Shown: positions 48,400 through 58,384 of the stretch, one piece after another
Position numbering within the stretch: position 1 is the first letter of the stretch
Layout: every line of letters starts with the position of its first letter
Assembly (NCBI GenBank): GCA_902728285.1
Contig: CACVBU010000047.1
Coordinates: forward strand, 28,662 to 92,661
DNA length: 64,000 bases
From: Clytia hemisphaerica
Taxonomy: Eukaryota > Cnidaria > Hydrozoa > Leptothecata > Clytiidae
Direction of reading: 5' to 3'
The notes under the pieces: generated by a model
The model's database searches: none
The model's input: only the letters and a program-made list of their open reading frames with translations
Told to the model about the DNA's origin: nothing
Program-made: the position numbers and the translations under genes

Positions 48400-48870
48400 C
48401 CGTGAGTGGTCCTAAATCCGACCCCCCCCCCCAAAAAAAAAATAACTGCTATGAAAAAAATTACATGTTCACAAATATTTCCTCTCCAAGTTGAACAATA
48501 AACTATTGCAAAAACTCTCAAAACAAAACATCTAACAGGATGACTATAATGTCAAGATGTCTCAATTAATGTGATAAAAAAGTGTGAGTTGTAAAAATAA
48601 TTACCTCTATTATTCTATTATTCTATTATTCTGGATCTGTTGCTTGTGTTTAAACCGTTAACAATTTTGTAATAAAAAAATTATGTTTTGTATAAGAAGC
48701 AATTATTGTTATTTGGTTCAATTGGTTCAGTGTATCAAATCTTATAAGCTTATATGACACTTTGGTATCTTCATTGCGTCACAGAGAAAGATTTGTTTTC
48801 ATTTTAGTTTGTATCTTTGAAAGACCCCATCGGATTAAGGCAGGGCTGTCAGATTTAGGACCACTCACGG
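48400..48870. mobile_element. 471-bp TIR element, CCGTGAGTGGTCCTAAATC ends
   Basis: CCGTGAGTGGTCCTAAATC at 48400 is mirrored by GATTTAGGACCACTCACGG at 48852-48870. TA follows the right end; the left neighbour is TG, perhaps a mutated TA. The interior includes a 10-C run and AT-rich text. Confidence 0.75.
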
Positions 48871-48952
48871 TATTTATTCAATAAAGATTTTGGTTTATTT
48901 GTTGCATTTCAATCTCCCGCTGCAACACAAAAAATATTCTTTTCAAGCCAAC

Positions 48953-49331
48953 CAGTCATGGAAATCCTTGCATTTGCACGGGGTGTGCATTTGCAATGGT
49001 TTCAACAATTTTTTCCGACCATGCGCAAATGAGCTAGAACGTGTAAGGCAAAATGCGCGAAAATTAACAAATCTCAACTTTAAAATGAAAATGGCATAAA
49101 ACGAAGACGAATGGCATTTTCATTTTTTCTTTAGAAGATTCTTTAGCCTTTTTAGAAAATTTTTGTCTACGGGTTAAAATTTTGATTTGTGCATTTTTTT
49201 ATGATCAAGCGAAACATTTTTCCACTCTGTGTAAATACAACGGATGCAGTGATCGTGTATTTGCACGGGGTTTTTTCGTCACTTTCGTTTTCGACCCGTT
49301 GCATTTGAAAATGCAAGGATTTCCGTGACTG
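48953..49331. mobile_element. 379-bp TIR element, CAGTCATGGAAATCC ends
   Basis: CAGTCATGGAAATCCTTGCA then TTTGCACGGGG is mirrored by TGCAAGGATTTCCGTGACTG at the right end. GCATTTGCA-type motifs repeat inside. A target duplication was not clear. Confidence 0.7.
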
Positions 49332-49892
49332 CCTACATTTATTTGATAACTAATTTTGTCATCATCTACTGGACATTAGGTAAATTAGTTAACGTCAACA
49401 TCTCTCAGCTAATTCTGTTACCCTTCTGTAACTAAAAATTATAGAAAGGTTGGAATTGATAATATTGAAGAAAGTTTTCCTTTTTGAGTGCTAAAAACAA
49501 AGAAATACAGCCTTAGTTAATGATCTTGACCTTCTTTTAATTCTTATCAATAAATAGGGATCTTGACATTAGACCAAGGCAAGCTAAAATATGTTCCGTT
49601 CGCGTCATAAAACATCTTCAAATCCAGTTGGTCGGTCAGTCGGTAGTAAATTTTGTCGGGTTTTTAAAATCTAGTGAATCCCGAAGAATCAAGTCGGCAA
49701 TCAACAAAATCTCTTGCCGCCATCTTTGATTTGCCAAATTAAATGTGCGCGCGCATGTGTGAACCTTAAAAGCGGACCTTATTTTCGGCTCTCGGGGGTA
49801 TTGGCCCTACCGCGTCGCCGACTTTCGACTTGAAAATTTCAATAAGGGTACATGAAAAAACTCAAACGCGACTCAATCAGTCGAGGATTATA

Positions 49893-50460
49893 ACCTAAAT
49901 AAGAGAATACCCAAGTTAGAGGATTACCTTATTTAGGAGATTTTCAGTCTCTTATTTAAGAGAACGTTACCTAAACTAGGAGAATTCTGTACGTTTCACT
50001 AATTTACTTCAGAGCAGACTATTTGTGCAATATGAAAATAAGATCACGTGAAAGATCACCTTTCCGTGATTCGGATGACCCAAAAACCAAAATAAAGTAT
50101 CTTTTCATTCTTTTTCAAACTTCGAAAAACCATAAATAGCCTCATTTGCATGTGTTGACGTAATTTTTAAAATAATGAAGAAACACTCTTGATCTTCAAA
50201 ACGCGTTTTTTCTCAAACCCCTTATTTAGGAGAGACAAGAACGACTCACTTCTGTTTGACCTGCGTTTTGACCGCGCTTAAACGCGTTTCTTTACTAGAA
50301 GGGAGAAAAAACGTGCTCAATTGATCTATGAAGTTCAAAACTTGCGCCAAATAATGGGAAGGCCAAAAATTAACGAAGAAAGAAAAGTCTCCTAGTTAAG
50401 AGAAAGAAATCTCCTACTTAAGAGACCTTCTCTTAAATAGAGTATATCTCTTATTTAGGG
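49893..50460. mobile_element. Nested 568-bp element with TAAATAAGAGA ends
   Basis: The left end ACCTAAATAAGAGAATAC and the right end GTATATCTCTTATTTAGGG are inverted, with TA on both sides (49891-49892, 50461-50462). Several inner copies of the motif (CTTATTTAGGAGA, TCTCCTAGTTAAGAGA, CTCCTACTTAAGAGA) make a subterminal repeat array. Its right TA is shared with the neighbouring element. Confidence 0.7.
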
Positions 50461-50462
50461 TA

Positions 50463-50680
50463 CCGTGAAAAAGGGTAACTTGCATCATTGGAGGCTAACA
50501 TGCATAGCCCTCAAATGAAAGACCCAGCTGGCCATTAAAATACAAAAATAAATCAAAACAAAAATGGTAGAGTAGAGCTGCGAGCGGAGCTGCGTAGTTG
50601 TATTGTAATGACCAGCCAGGTCATTCATTTGAGGGCTATGCATGTTAGCCTCCACTGATGCAAGTTACCCTTTTTCACGG
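50463..50680. mobile_element. Nested 218-bp hairpin MITE, TA duplication
   Basis: CCGTGAAAAAGGGTAACTTG opens a roughly 60-bp arm that is nearly perfect against the right arm ending CCCTTTTTCACGG at 50680. TA lies at 50461-50462 and 50681-50682. Near-identity of the arms suggests a young insertion. Confidence 0.85.
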
Positions 50681-50877
50681 TAAAATCCTCGACTGTCAAT
50701 GTGGGTTAATTAAACAAAAACTCGATTCAAATAGCTATCAAAAACTTTTTCGGACATTTTTCCAACTTGTCCGACTCGGGATTAATGTTTCGAAGGTGAG
50801 TTGGTCGGGCGACGCGAACGGAACATATTTTAGCTTGCCGCCCAACTTAAAGTAAATTAACATAAACAAACAAATTT

Positions 50878-51639
50878 TTAGGAAACGATGCTATCTTTCT
50901 TCTTTTTTTTGGATTTTTTAATCAATTTCGGAGCAGGTTTGACAGAGTCCACTCTCCTTTTCATGCCTTTGACTTTTGGTTTGATAGCAGTCTTCTCTTC
51001 TACCACAACTTCTTGTTCCTCTTTTTCCACAGTTTTTTCTGCAAAAATCTTTTCCTTTGATTTAGCTGAATTTAATAGTTTGTCAAACTCATCATCTTCT
51101 CCAACAGCTTCATCGCTGTCTATTTCCTCATCATTTTCAACATCAGAGTTATCTGAAAGAGCGTAAGCTGGAATTTCATCTTCTTCAACATCTGAGGCAT
51201 CATCATCATCATCAGATTTCCTTTCCTGATCCCCATTTTCTTTCACATCTTCTGGTTTTTCTGTGTCATCAATCTTTAGTGATCCTTCTTTGAAGTAAAA
51301 GTATGATTTCTTGAATCTATAACCAGCAATGTGCTTCTCGATTTCGTGAGGGACATTGTTTATTTCCTTTTTTGTCAGTCTACAATATACTTTGGTTTTT
51401 GATGTTTTACTGGGCACAAAAAATTCTTTATACTTATTGTCAATCTTAAAAGCATACTTCTCTGGTGCCTTCATATTACCATATATCAACTGAAACTTTT
51501 TACCTTTGATATAGGTTGATAATGAATCTTCTGTGCAAGGGATTTCATGTTTCGTAAGGGTACATCTAACTTTTTTATTGCCATTTAAAACTTCAAAAAT
51601 GCCTGGGTAAGAATTAATTATCTTTTTCACTGCCTCCAT
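50878..51639 (-). CDS. SURF2: SURF2 (surfeit locus protein 2)
   Basis: A single-exon gene of 253 codons (human about 256). SURF2 is a nucleolar protein linked to ribosome production and reported to contact the free 5S particle. The N-terminal half carries the family pattern: KVRCTLTKHEIPC near residue 24, YIKGKKFQLIYGN, then KTKVYCRLTKKEINNVPHEI and HIAGYRFKKSYFYF. The middle is strongly acidic (SDDDDDASDVEEDEIPAYAL) and the end is basic (KLIKKSKKKKKDS), as in nucleolar proteins. The start is the ATG at 51639; the open frame continues 17 codons upstream without another ATG, but the similarity starts only after it. It diverges from RPLP0, with about 500 bp between the start codons. Confidence 0.9.
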   Translation of the reverse strand: MEAVKKIINSYPGIFEVLNGNKKVRCTLTKHEIPCTEDSLSTYIKGKKFQLIYGNMKAPEKYAFKIDNKYKEFFVPSKTSKTKVYCRLTKKEINNVPHEIEKHIAGYRFKKSYFYFKEGSLKIDDTEKPEDVKENGDQERKSDDDDDASDVEEDEIPAYALSDNSDVENDEEIDSDEAVGEDDEFDKLLNSAKSKEKIFAEKTVEKEEQEVVVEEKTAIKPKVKGMKRRVDSVKPAPKLIKKSKKKKKDSIVS

Positions 51640-52140
51640 TTTGAATAGGTTCAATTCAATTAAAGTCGATATTTCCAACGCTTGAACCAAGCTACTGCGT
51701 CACCACAACCACTGGCACTGAAAACCGATAAAATTTTAAGAATGTTTACTTTTTTTTCACATGTCAAATCTACCATTTTGATAGCTTGAAATATCTCTCA
51801 TATCCATAATAGGAACAGCGGGCAGAGATGACTACCAAATGAAAGGCCCTAACATCATAATGAGCCGCTCGTGACACTCAAGAGTATTGATTGTAGGTAA
51901 GGGTTCTAATTCGACCCATTCTTCTAAACTACATAATTCCACGCGTGTAGCGATTCCTTCTTTCAAATCCAAGTTAGTCCTGTAAGTACACGAATACTAC
52001 GTCCTTCCTATATTCCCAAATTTCTCTTTATTTGATTTGTTATTTTAATTTTTGTGGTTATTTTATGTAGTATTTATTCCTTATATTTAGATCCTACGTC
52101 TTTAAATTCGCTGGTTAAGCTATCCCTACCATAAATCAAA
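51640..52140. promoter_or_regulatory. Shared SURF2/RPLP0 intergenic promoter region
   Basis: This 501-bp gap separates two divergent start codons and should hold both promoters. A donor-like GTCCT then GTAAGT at 51982 and an acceptor TATATTTAG at 52090 suggest an intron in the RPLP0 5' UTR, with a pyrimidine-rich CCTTCTTTC near 51956 as a possible TOP-like start. No TATA box stands out. Transcription start sites cannot be fixed from sequence alone. Confidence 0.45.
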
Positions 52141-55100
52141 ATGGTCAAGGAAGACAGGTCAACATGGAAATCAAACTATTTCATGAAAATTGAACAACTG
52201 TTTGAGAAATACACCCGTCTCTTTGTCGTCCATGCTGATAATGTTGGTTCCAAGCAAATGCAAGAAACCAGAATTGCTCTCCGTGGCAGAGCTGAAATTC
52301 TTATGGGCAAGAACACTATGATGAGAAAAGCCATTCGTGGACAAATTGCCAAGAACCCCAATTTGGAAAAGTAAGTTTTAAAATAACTGACACATAAACC
52401 ATAGTCTCCCACTACTTGAAAATAGTAATCGATATGGAAAGTTTTTTAACCACACTCCCCCACTAGTGGAAATAGTTATTGATTTTGAGTGGGAGATTCT
52501 GGCGTGTAAAATTTTCTCGCTAGGAGACAAACAAAAGGGGTTTGCCTTTGAGGTTGGTAAAGGGGACTTTTGAGTTTACCCATACGGTGTCAATCGAACA
52601 ACTTCAAACAAAAATTGCTATCGAACCAATCAAATCTCAATTGAACGGCAGATTCTTGGGTAATATTCGATTGTGTTAGGCGGCAATCACATATCTTCAT
52701 TTCGCGTCCTCGTTGGGTCTAAAGTGAGTCGGTCGGTCCGTCGGTCGTAAAAATTTTCGGGTTTTCTTACGTCTCCATCATCCATTTTTGGAGTGTATTC
52801 TTGAAAGAAACTGCCAGCCAGCCAGTAGCCAAAACAACCGCGTGTTATGGGTGGTTTCAAATTATGACCTTTGAAAACTGTGACCTCCAACAAAAAATGG
52901 CACATAATGATAAACAAAGTCAAAATGCCGCGAATGCGCTAGAAATCACTTGCAAAAAATCGGCTATAGTAAAATTTTTAAACGAAGGAGAGAAAAAATC
53001 CGACAAATTTACCGACTCACTGACTCAATTCTACTCAATTTTTGAGAATCGGTCGGGCGACGCGAAACGAAGATGTTTGTGATTGCCGCCTTATGATAAA
53101 TTGTAAATAACCTTTGATTGATCTTCCATTATGGTTGATTACGATTATTGATAAGTTTGATTGAAATTAAATTAAATTTGAGCACTCCTTTAGAGCCTTT
53201 TTAGCATGGACGGCCAAGCGCATAGGTACAGTACAAGAGTGAATAAAATCGAATCAATCGAATGTAATCAAACATATTCTTTGCAATCGAACGGCAAATC
53301 CAGGGTAATATTTGATTGCGTTCGACAATGGAATTGCAATCATTTGATCGTGGTCAAGATTGCATTCATTTGAACGTTCAATTGTGATCAAAGTAAGGCC
53401 GTTCGTAAAAAATACCTTGGTTCCCGTCATTCCAACCATCAAAAAGTGGGTCTGTCGGTTGGGGGAGATTAACGTTTGCTCTTTCTCTCAAAAAAGAAAA
53501 CATGGAGGTTGATGGTGGAGTTTTAGCTGTCAGGAAAAATGGTTTCCGACTCTCCGACTCTAATTTTTCAGTAGAAATCACGTTCGTTCGGGTGACGGGA
53601 ACCAAACAATTTTTTACGAACGGCCTAATCAATAATGAACGATAATAATCAAAGGTAGTCAATGACCACCTATCAATTTTATCGATGATGGAATACTTGC
53701 TTTTTTTCTGGTTTTTCTGAAAGATATATCATAGTAATTGGTTATCGAAGTAATCAGTTGGTTAACGAAGTTGTCCAGACGGTGTCAATCGAACGAATCG
53801 AACGCCGAATCAATCGAACGCATTTGAACGCAATCATCGAATAATTGAAATTCGATTGTCGAACGCAATCGCAATCGAATATTACCCAGGATTTACTGTT
53901 CGATTGCTTCGATTACGTTCGATTGTATTCGATTACGTTCAATTGTATTTGATTGTATAGATTATATTCGCTTTGGTATGGTATTAAGCGCTCAGCCGTC
54001 CACGCTAAAAAGCTCTAACTGAGTGATCCAATTTGATTTTATCGCAATCAAACTCATCGAACATAATTGTAATCGAACATTAATCCAATATAATTGACAA
54101 TCAATCGAACCAATCGAACATTACTCGAACACAATCGAATATTACCCAGGAATCGGCCGTTCGATTAAGATTCGATTACGTTCGACAATCGAATCGCAAT
54201 TATTCTATCGCAGGGTTGTTAAAAAAATTGATTGAATACTCACAATTTTTTTGAAATTTTATTACTCGACATTCAATTGTTAATCGATAAGTGGTCGTTC
54301 GATTACTTTGAGCATTATCTATTACTTCGATAATCGAATTTATCTATTAGTACCGTCTGGTGATATCTTCAAAAGAATTGCAAAATGATTTTCAGATTCG
54401 AGTTTATTTTAACTCCAAATCCTTTTTTGAAAATGAAAGATGGAGTCAAGTGGCATCATAATTTGCATCTCGAAGATTCTGATTCAAATTAAAAGTTCTT
54501 TCTTTTTTTTCAGGCTCTTACCCCAGATTGTTGGAAACATTGGTTTTGTCTTCACATCAGAAGACTTGACTGAAATCAGAGATACCTTGCTCAGCAACAA
54601 GAAAGAAGCCCCTGCCAAAGCTGGAGCCATTGCTCCATTGGATGTCTTTGTCCAACCAGGTAACACTGGACAAGGTCCAGAAAAGACATCTTTCTTCCAA
54701 GCTTTGGCTATTCCAACCAAGATTGCCAAAGGAACGATTGAAATCCTCAGTGAAATTCACTTGATTCACAAGGACGACAAGGTGTGTAAGCTTTTTGTTT
54801 AAGTGAGATTGAGGGTGGGTAACCTGGATTAAACCTGACTTGAGGTATTTCATTTACAGTGTAGCACCCAAAGGTCAAAGTTATTCTGTAAATAAATCTT
54901 TTACTATCCCACATAGCTTTCTGTAACCATTCTTCCTTGTATTGCACCGTTATCTGAATATTTTATTTCACATCTAGGTTGGTGCTTCTGAAGCTGCATT
55001 ACTTCAGATGTTGAAAATTCGACCATTTCATTATGGTTTGATTATCAATGCTGTTTACGATGATGGAAGCATCTTTAGTCCTGCTGTTCTTGACATCACT

Positions 55101-57001
55101 GATGATGATATTGTCAAGACTTTCTGCTCTGTAAGTATCTTTATCGTCTTTGTTGATGTTATGTTTTGCCAACTTCATTTATAGGTCTGGGGCAACTTTA
55201 GTTCATTTGCTCAACTTTGTCCACCTGCCTCAGAGAAATAAAGAATGAATTTCGTGAAATTTCGTTTCAGAAACTGATTTTAAGTTTTCAAATGTTTCTC
55301 TTTGATAAAAAAAGTGACCCAAGACCTTAAAGGAATGCACGTTTTTTTTGTTGTTTTCGTTTTTTGTTTTCTTTCAAGAAACTAGTTTTAGCAAGCAGCC
55401 TCAATGTTTCCTAAGAAATCAGTGTTTTGAGCCTTAAATGTTTCTTTTGATTGGAAAATTCTTAATAATAAGCAGATATTCAATAGTTAAAAGTTGGTTA
55501 TTGAGATTTATTAACCCGAGGTGATGTAATATTCAACGAGGCGAAGCCGAGTTGAATATACATCACCGAGGGTTAATAAATCCAATAACCAACGAAAACC
55601 TATTGAATATATGTTTTATTATATACCTAAGGCAAAAACAAAACATTAATTATGTTAATAGTAATCAAGAAAATCATTAAAAATAAAAAATAACATTCGA
55701 ACGCTCGATTATGGGAGTGTTTTAAGTGAAACGTTCGAATGTTTTTTGTTTTTTTTAATGATTTTCTTAATTACTTTGAATCATAAATTTGTTCATGAAA
55801 TTGACAATAGATTTATTTTAATGAATTTCTTTGATACAACAAGAGCGACAAAAAAAATTTCTACCGTGGTATAATAGCCATGGTATATCAGGAATTATTC
55901 AATGGCTGTTTTTGCCTACAGGTATATAATAAAACGAATTAAAAAATGTTATTTTCTCAGCCTCAGTATATGTTTCTTAGTTTTAAGGCATTCTGAGCCT
56001 CATGTTTCTTAAAAGTGTTTCTTAAAAAAAACGTGTACCAGATATGTCTTGCAGCATTGCAGAAAACCTGAAATCGTTCATTTGACTTTAGGTTGAATAT
56101 TTTCATTAAGTCCGTTTGGGAACAGAAATTTCGTTTTGATCACATGTCCTCTTTTCAACAGGGAATCTCAAACATCGCTGCAGTTTCTTTGGCGATTGGG
56201 TACCCAACAACTGCCTCTGTACCACACTCGATTGTTAATGGTTTCAAGAACGTCGCTGCCGTTTGTCTTGAAGCTGATATAGATATTCCGCAAATCGCAA
56301 CGGTATGTCCGTGATAATACTACACAGAGCTTTTGACTTCTGTCGATTTAATAGTTTGCACTTCTCGTTTTCAAATTCAATTTGGTTGTTGCGCGATCAG
56401 TTTATTCCATTCCGCATTCTATGTAGAAGGAATTTTGTTCGATTTTTTTTTTGGAATCGCTCGACTGTTTTGTTAGAAGCACTTGTTATACATTTTTGGA
56501 AAGCTAAGGGGTAGGGGAATCAAAATAACTTGGGTTCCAATTTTTTTTCGGACACTTTGGTGTGATTTTCGGACAAATATGACGGTCTCAGGCAAAAATC
56601 ATAGGGTTAAAAATTAATGACAATTTTAGCTCGAGAAAACGGAGACCTGTTGTATATTTTTGGAAAGCTCTCAGAAAATTAAGATTAGAGATATATTGCA
56701 AGTATAGGTGATTTATGTACCTAACTCGAGATATTAACCCTTGAAACCGTGTTTTTCAGCCAGAAACAGCTATTTTGTCCAGTTTTTGCGCTTTTTGAAG
56801 CTCAATAATGAGCTTGAAAACTGAAAATTCTTTTATGTTTTTTTTTTTTTACAGATCAAGGAATACTTGGCTGATCCAAGTAAGTTTGCTGCTGCAGTCA
56901 CTACGGCCGCACCAGAAGCTGCAACGGAAGAAAAGAAGGAGGCAGCTAAAGAGGAAAGCGAAGAGTCCGACGATGACATGGGATTCGGATTGTTTGATTA
57001 G
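52141..57001 (+). CDS. RPLP0: RPLP0, 60S acidic ribosomal protein P0
   Basis: P0 anchors the ribosomal stalk to 28S rRNA and carries P1/P2 dimers that recruit translation GTPases. Five coding exons (52141-52370, 54514-54781, 54978-55130, 56162-56302, 56855-57001) join in frame to 312 residues (human 317). The N-terminal L10-type rRNA-binding domain shows [18 protein letters not shown] and [13 protein letters not shown]. The middle has [20 protein letters not shown]. The end is an Ala-rich hinge and the conserved acidic stalk tail [12 protein letters not shown], directly before the stop. Intron 1 (2.1 kb) and intron 3 (1.0 kb) are loaded with small transposable elements. It is divergently paired with SURF2. 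Confidence 0.97.
52679..53090. mobile_element. PIF/Harbinger-like MITE in RPLP0 intron 1
   Basis: The left end GGCGGCAATCACATATCTTC and the right end TGTTTGTGATTGCCGCC are inverted; TTA lies on both sides (52676-52678, 53091-53093). The arms contain TTTCGCGTC and GTCGGTCGGT motifs also present in the element at 49572. The 412 bp have no recognised coding sequence. Confidence 0.75.
53182..54029. mobile_element. 848-bp TIR element with AATTTGA duplication
   Basis: TTTAGAGCCTTTTTAGCATG then GACGGCC at 53191-53214 is mirrored by GGCCGTCCACGCTAAAAAGC-like sequence at about 53993-54016. The arms continue inward through AATCGAA-rich text for about 150 bp. AATTTGA flanks both sides (53175-53181, 54030-54036), a length expected of hAT-like insertions. 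The outermost few bases are not symmetrical. It contains the element at 53397. Confidence 0.6.
53397..53625. mobile_element. Nested 229-bp PIF/Harbinger-like MITE
   Basis: GGCCGTTCGTAAAAAATACC is mirrored by TTTTTTACGAACGGCC at the right end. TAA lies on both sides (53394-53396, 53626-53628). The arms continue with TTGGTTCCCGTCA. It is inserted within the 848-bp element. Confidence 0.8.
53770..54370. repeat. AATCGAAC/GTTCGATT-rich low-complexity region
   Basis: Dozens of overlapping AATCGAA and TTCGATT words occur on both strands. AGACGGTGTCAATCGAACGA (53773) and TAGTACCGTCTGG (54346) may mark ends of a further element, since CATACGGTGTCAATCGAAC also occurs at 52592. The nested structure could not be fully resolved by eye. 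Confidence 0.5.
55478..55612. repeat. Long hairpin in RPLP0 intron 3
   Basis: ATATTCAATAGTTAAAAGTT, GGTTATTGAGATTTATTAAC, CCGAGGTGATGTAATATTCA then AC is mirrored by GTTGAATATACATCACCGAG onward to CCTATTGAATAT. The stem is about 60 bp with few mismatches, and the loop is GAGGCGAAGCCGA. Confidence 0.7.
55626..55922. mobile_element. 297-bp MITE in RPLP0 intron 3, TA duplication
   Basis: CCTAAGGCAAAAACA on the left and TGTTTTTGCCTACAGG on the right are inverted, with TATA flanking both. Inside, an ATTCGAACGCTCGATTATGG-type hairpin is present. The immediate outside is also mirrored (TTTTATTATATA and TATATAATAAAA), so it may sit in the loop of a larger palindrome beginning at 55478. Confidence 0.6.
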
Positions 57002-57288
57002 AAGAAATACCATCTTACAGATAGAATCTGTTACTTGTGAAATCGTCCTTTTTTTGTTGACTTATCCCCATCTGAACTTACAGGGCGACACCGACATTTA
57101 AATTTTTTCTCCCGGGAAACTGTTTTTACCCTGAAAGGTTTTGGTAGATTCGCTGGATTGTAGGATTGGGATTCAGGATTCGTAAAAAGCTTTATCAATT
57201 TCTAAACACCTGATCTTATGACCGGACATGTCTATGATTAATTGTGGACAAAAAGGGCGTGGCCTCGATGCTAATTAGGGAAATTCTC

Positions 57289-57332
57289 TTTTTGGACCTA
57301 CCCCGGTGGAGGTCCTATACATTAAGGTATGT
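57289..57332 (+). mobile_element. Fold-back repeat family, solo hairpin end
   Basis: CTCTTTTTGGACCTACCCCG then GTGGAGGTCCTATACATTAA is the left end of the family at 3851, but nothing of the body or array follows. Confidence 0.65.
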
Positions 57333-57383
57333 GTACACCTTTTTTCCGATTTTTTTGTCAAAAAGTTTTTTTCAGTCAAAGTA

Positions 57384-57572
57384 GTCTAGCAAGCTAGACG
57401 ACTAATTTATACATAGTAGAAATAAAGCAAAAAGTAATGAATGGAACAATTTTAGTCGTCTAGGAACTTTTGTGCACTAACTCCAAACAAAAGAAAAGTG
57501 TCAATATTGCAATGATAATTTTTTCCCGCTCAAAATAATTCTTGAGAAAAAAGGATATGTGTGGATTTGTGG
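57384..57572 (+). repeat. Partial copy of the 24971 TIR-element family
   Basis: It matches 25170-25357 nearly base for base: TCTAGCAAGCTAGACGACTA through AGTCGTCTAG, then TTTGTGCACTAACTCCAAAC to GTGTGGATTTGTG. Identity is about 95% by eye, so the copies are recent. The match ends just before the minisatellite at 57590. Confidence 0.85.
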
Positions 57573-57589
57573 AATGTGAGAAATTGCGT

Positions 57590-58045
57590 GGGTTGCGTGC
57601 CTTCGTGGGTCGGAAAAAAATTCGTGGGTCCGAAAAAAAAATTCGTGGGTTCACAAAAAAAATTCGTGGGTCCATGAAAAAAATTCGTGGGTCCAAAAAA
57701 AAAATTCGTGGGTCCATGAAAAAAATTCGTGGGTCCAACAAAAAAAATTCGTGGGTCAATGAAAAAAATTCGTGGGTCCAACAAAAAAAATTCGTGGGTC
57801 CAAAAAGAAAATTCGTGGGTCAATGAAAAAAATTCGTGGGTCCAAGAAAAAATTCTTGGGTTCACAAAAAAAATTCGTGGGTCAAAAAAAAAAATTCGTG
57901 GGTCAATGAAAAAAATTCGTGGGTTCACAAAATAAAATCGTGGGTCCATGAAAAAAATTCGTGGATCCAAAAAAAAAATTCTTGGGTCCAAAAAAAAAAT
58001 TCGTGGGTCCATGAAAAAAATTCGTGGGTCCATGAAAAAAATCCT
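57590..58045. repeat. Minisatellite, 21-bp unit (TTCGTGGGTCCATGAAAAAAA type)
   Basis: About 21 units of TTCGTGGGTC followed by a short variable spacer and an A-run. Spacer variants are CATG, CAA, AATG, CAACA and TCACA. Most units are 20-22 bp, so long open frames appear on both strands (FFMDPRI- or NSWVHEK-type repeats). I regard these as artefacts of period 21. Confidence 0.95.
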
Positions 58046-58245
58046 TATTAGAACCCCCCCGTTTATCAATCTCTAAGAATATTTTCAGCTGTCAAAGAGA
58101 AGGCGCCTTATTTTGCTCTCAATAGCCTATTTTTACCTTATTTTTGGGTAATAAGGTCCTCCCCCGTTTATCAAAATCTAGAAAATTTTCCAAACCCCCC
58201 CCCCCCCCCCCCCCCCCCCCGTTTATTTGGAACCTAAGAGTAATG
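58045..58245. repeat. Repeat with CCCCCCGTTTAT motifs and 26-base C-run
   Basis: CCCCCCGTTTATCAAT, TCCCCCGTTTATCAAAATC and a 26-C run plus GTTTATTTGG form three degenerate units, ending ACCTAAGAGTAATG. The end is shared with the element at 41306-41613. Confidence 0.6.
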
Positions 58246-58384
58246 TTTGTTTACATGTCAGGGAAAACCCGCATTTAACTTAAAGCAAAAAATTTGGAGG
58301 TCAAAACATTCGAAAAGTATAATCAAAGTGTGGGGTCAGAGATGAGCAAACAGGATAGGAGTCAATGAAGGTAGGCGGAAGCCG

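Larger units (their letters stand above)
49572..50846. mobile_element. PIF/Harbinger-like fold-back element hosting two other MITEs
   Basis: The arms share GGCAAGCTAAAATATGTTCC then GTTCGCGTC (49578 onward, mirrored at 50839). They contain GGTCGG tandem motifs and meet at CAGTCGAGGAT near 49878 and its complement near 50684. TTA lies outside both ends (49569-49571, 50847-50849), the three-base target of Harbinger elements. The gap at the palindrome centre is filled by the TA-flanked elements at 49893 and 50463. The left outer ten bases are diverged, so that boundary is less certain. Confidence 0.6.

Noticed and set aside
51640..51690. SURF2 start extended upstream to 51690
   Set aside because: The upstream codon there is TTG, not ATG; the first ATG is at 51639 and family similarity begins after it.
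57530..58069. 179-codon frame of DPRIFF repeats on the minus strand
   Set aside because: A 21-bp minisatellite keeps frames open by its period; plus-strand frames are open over the same units too.
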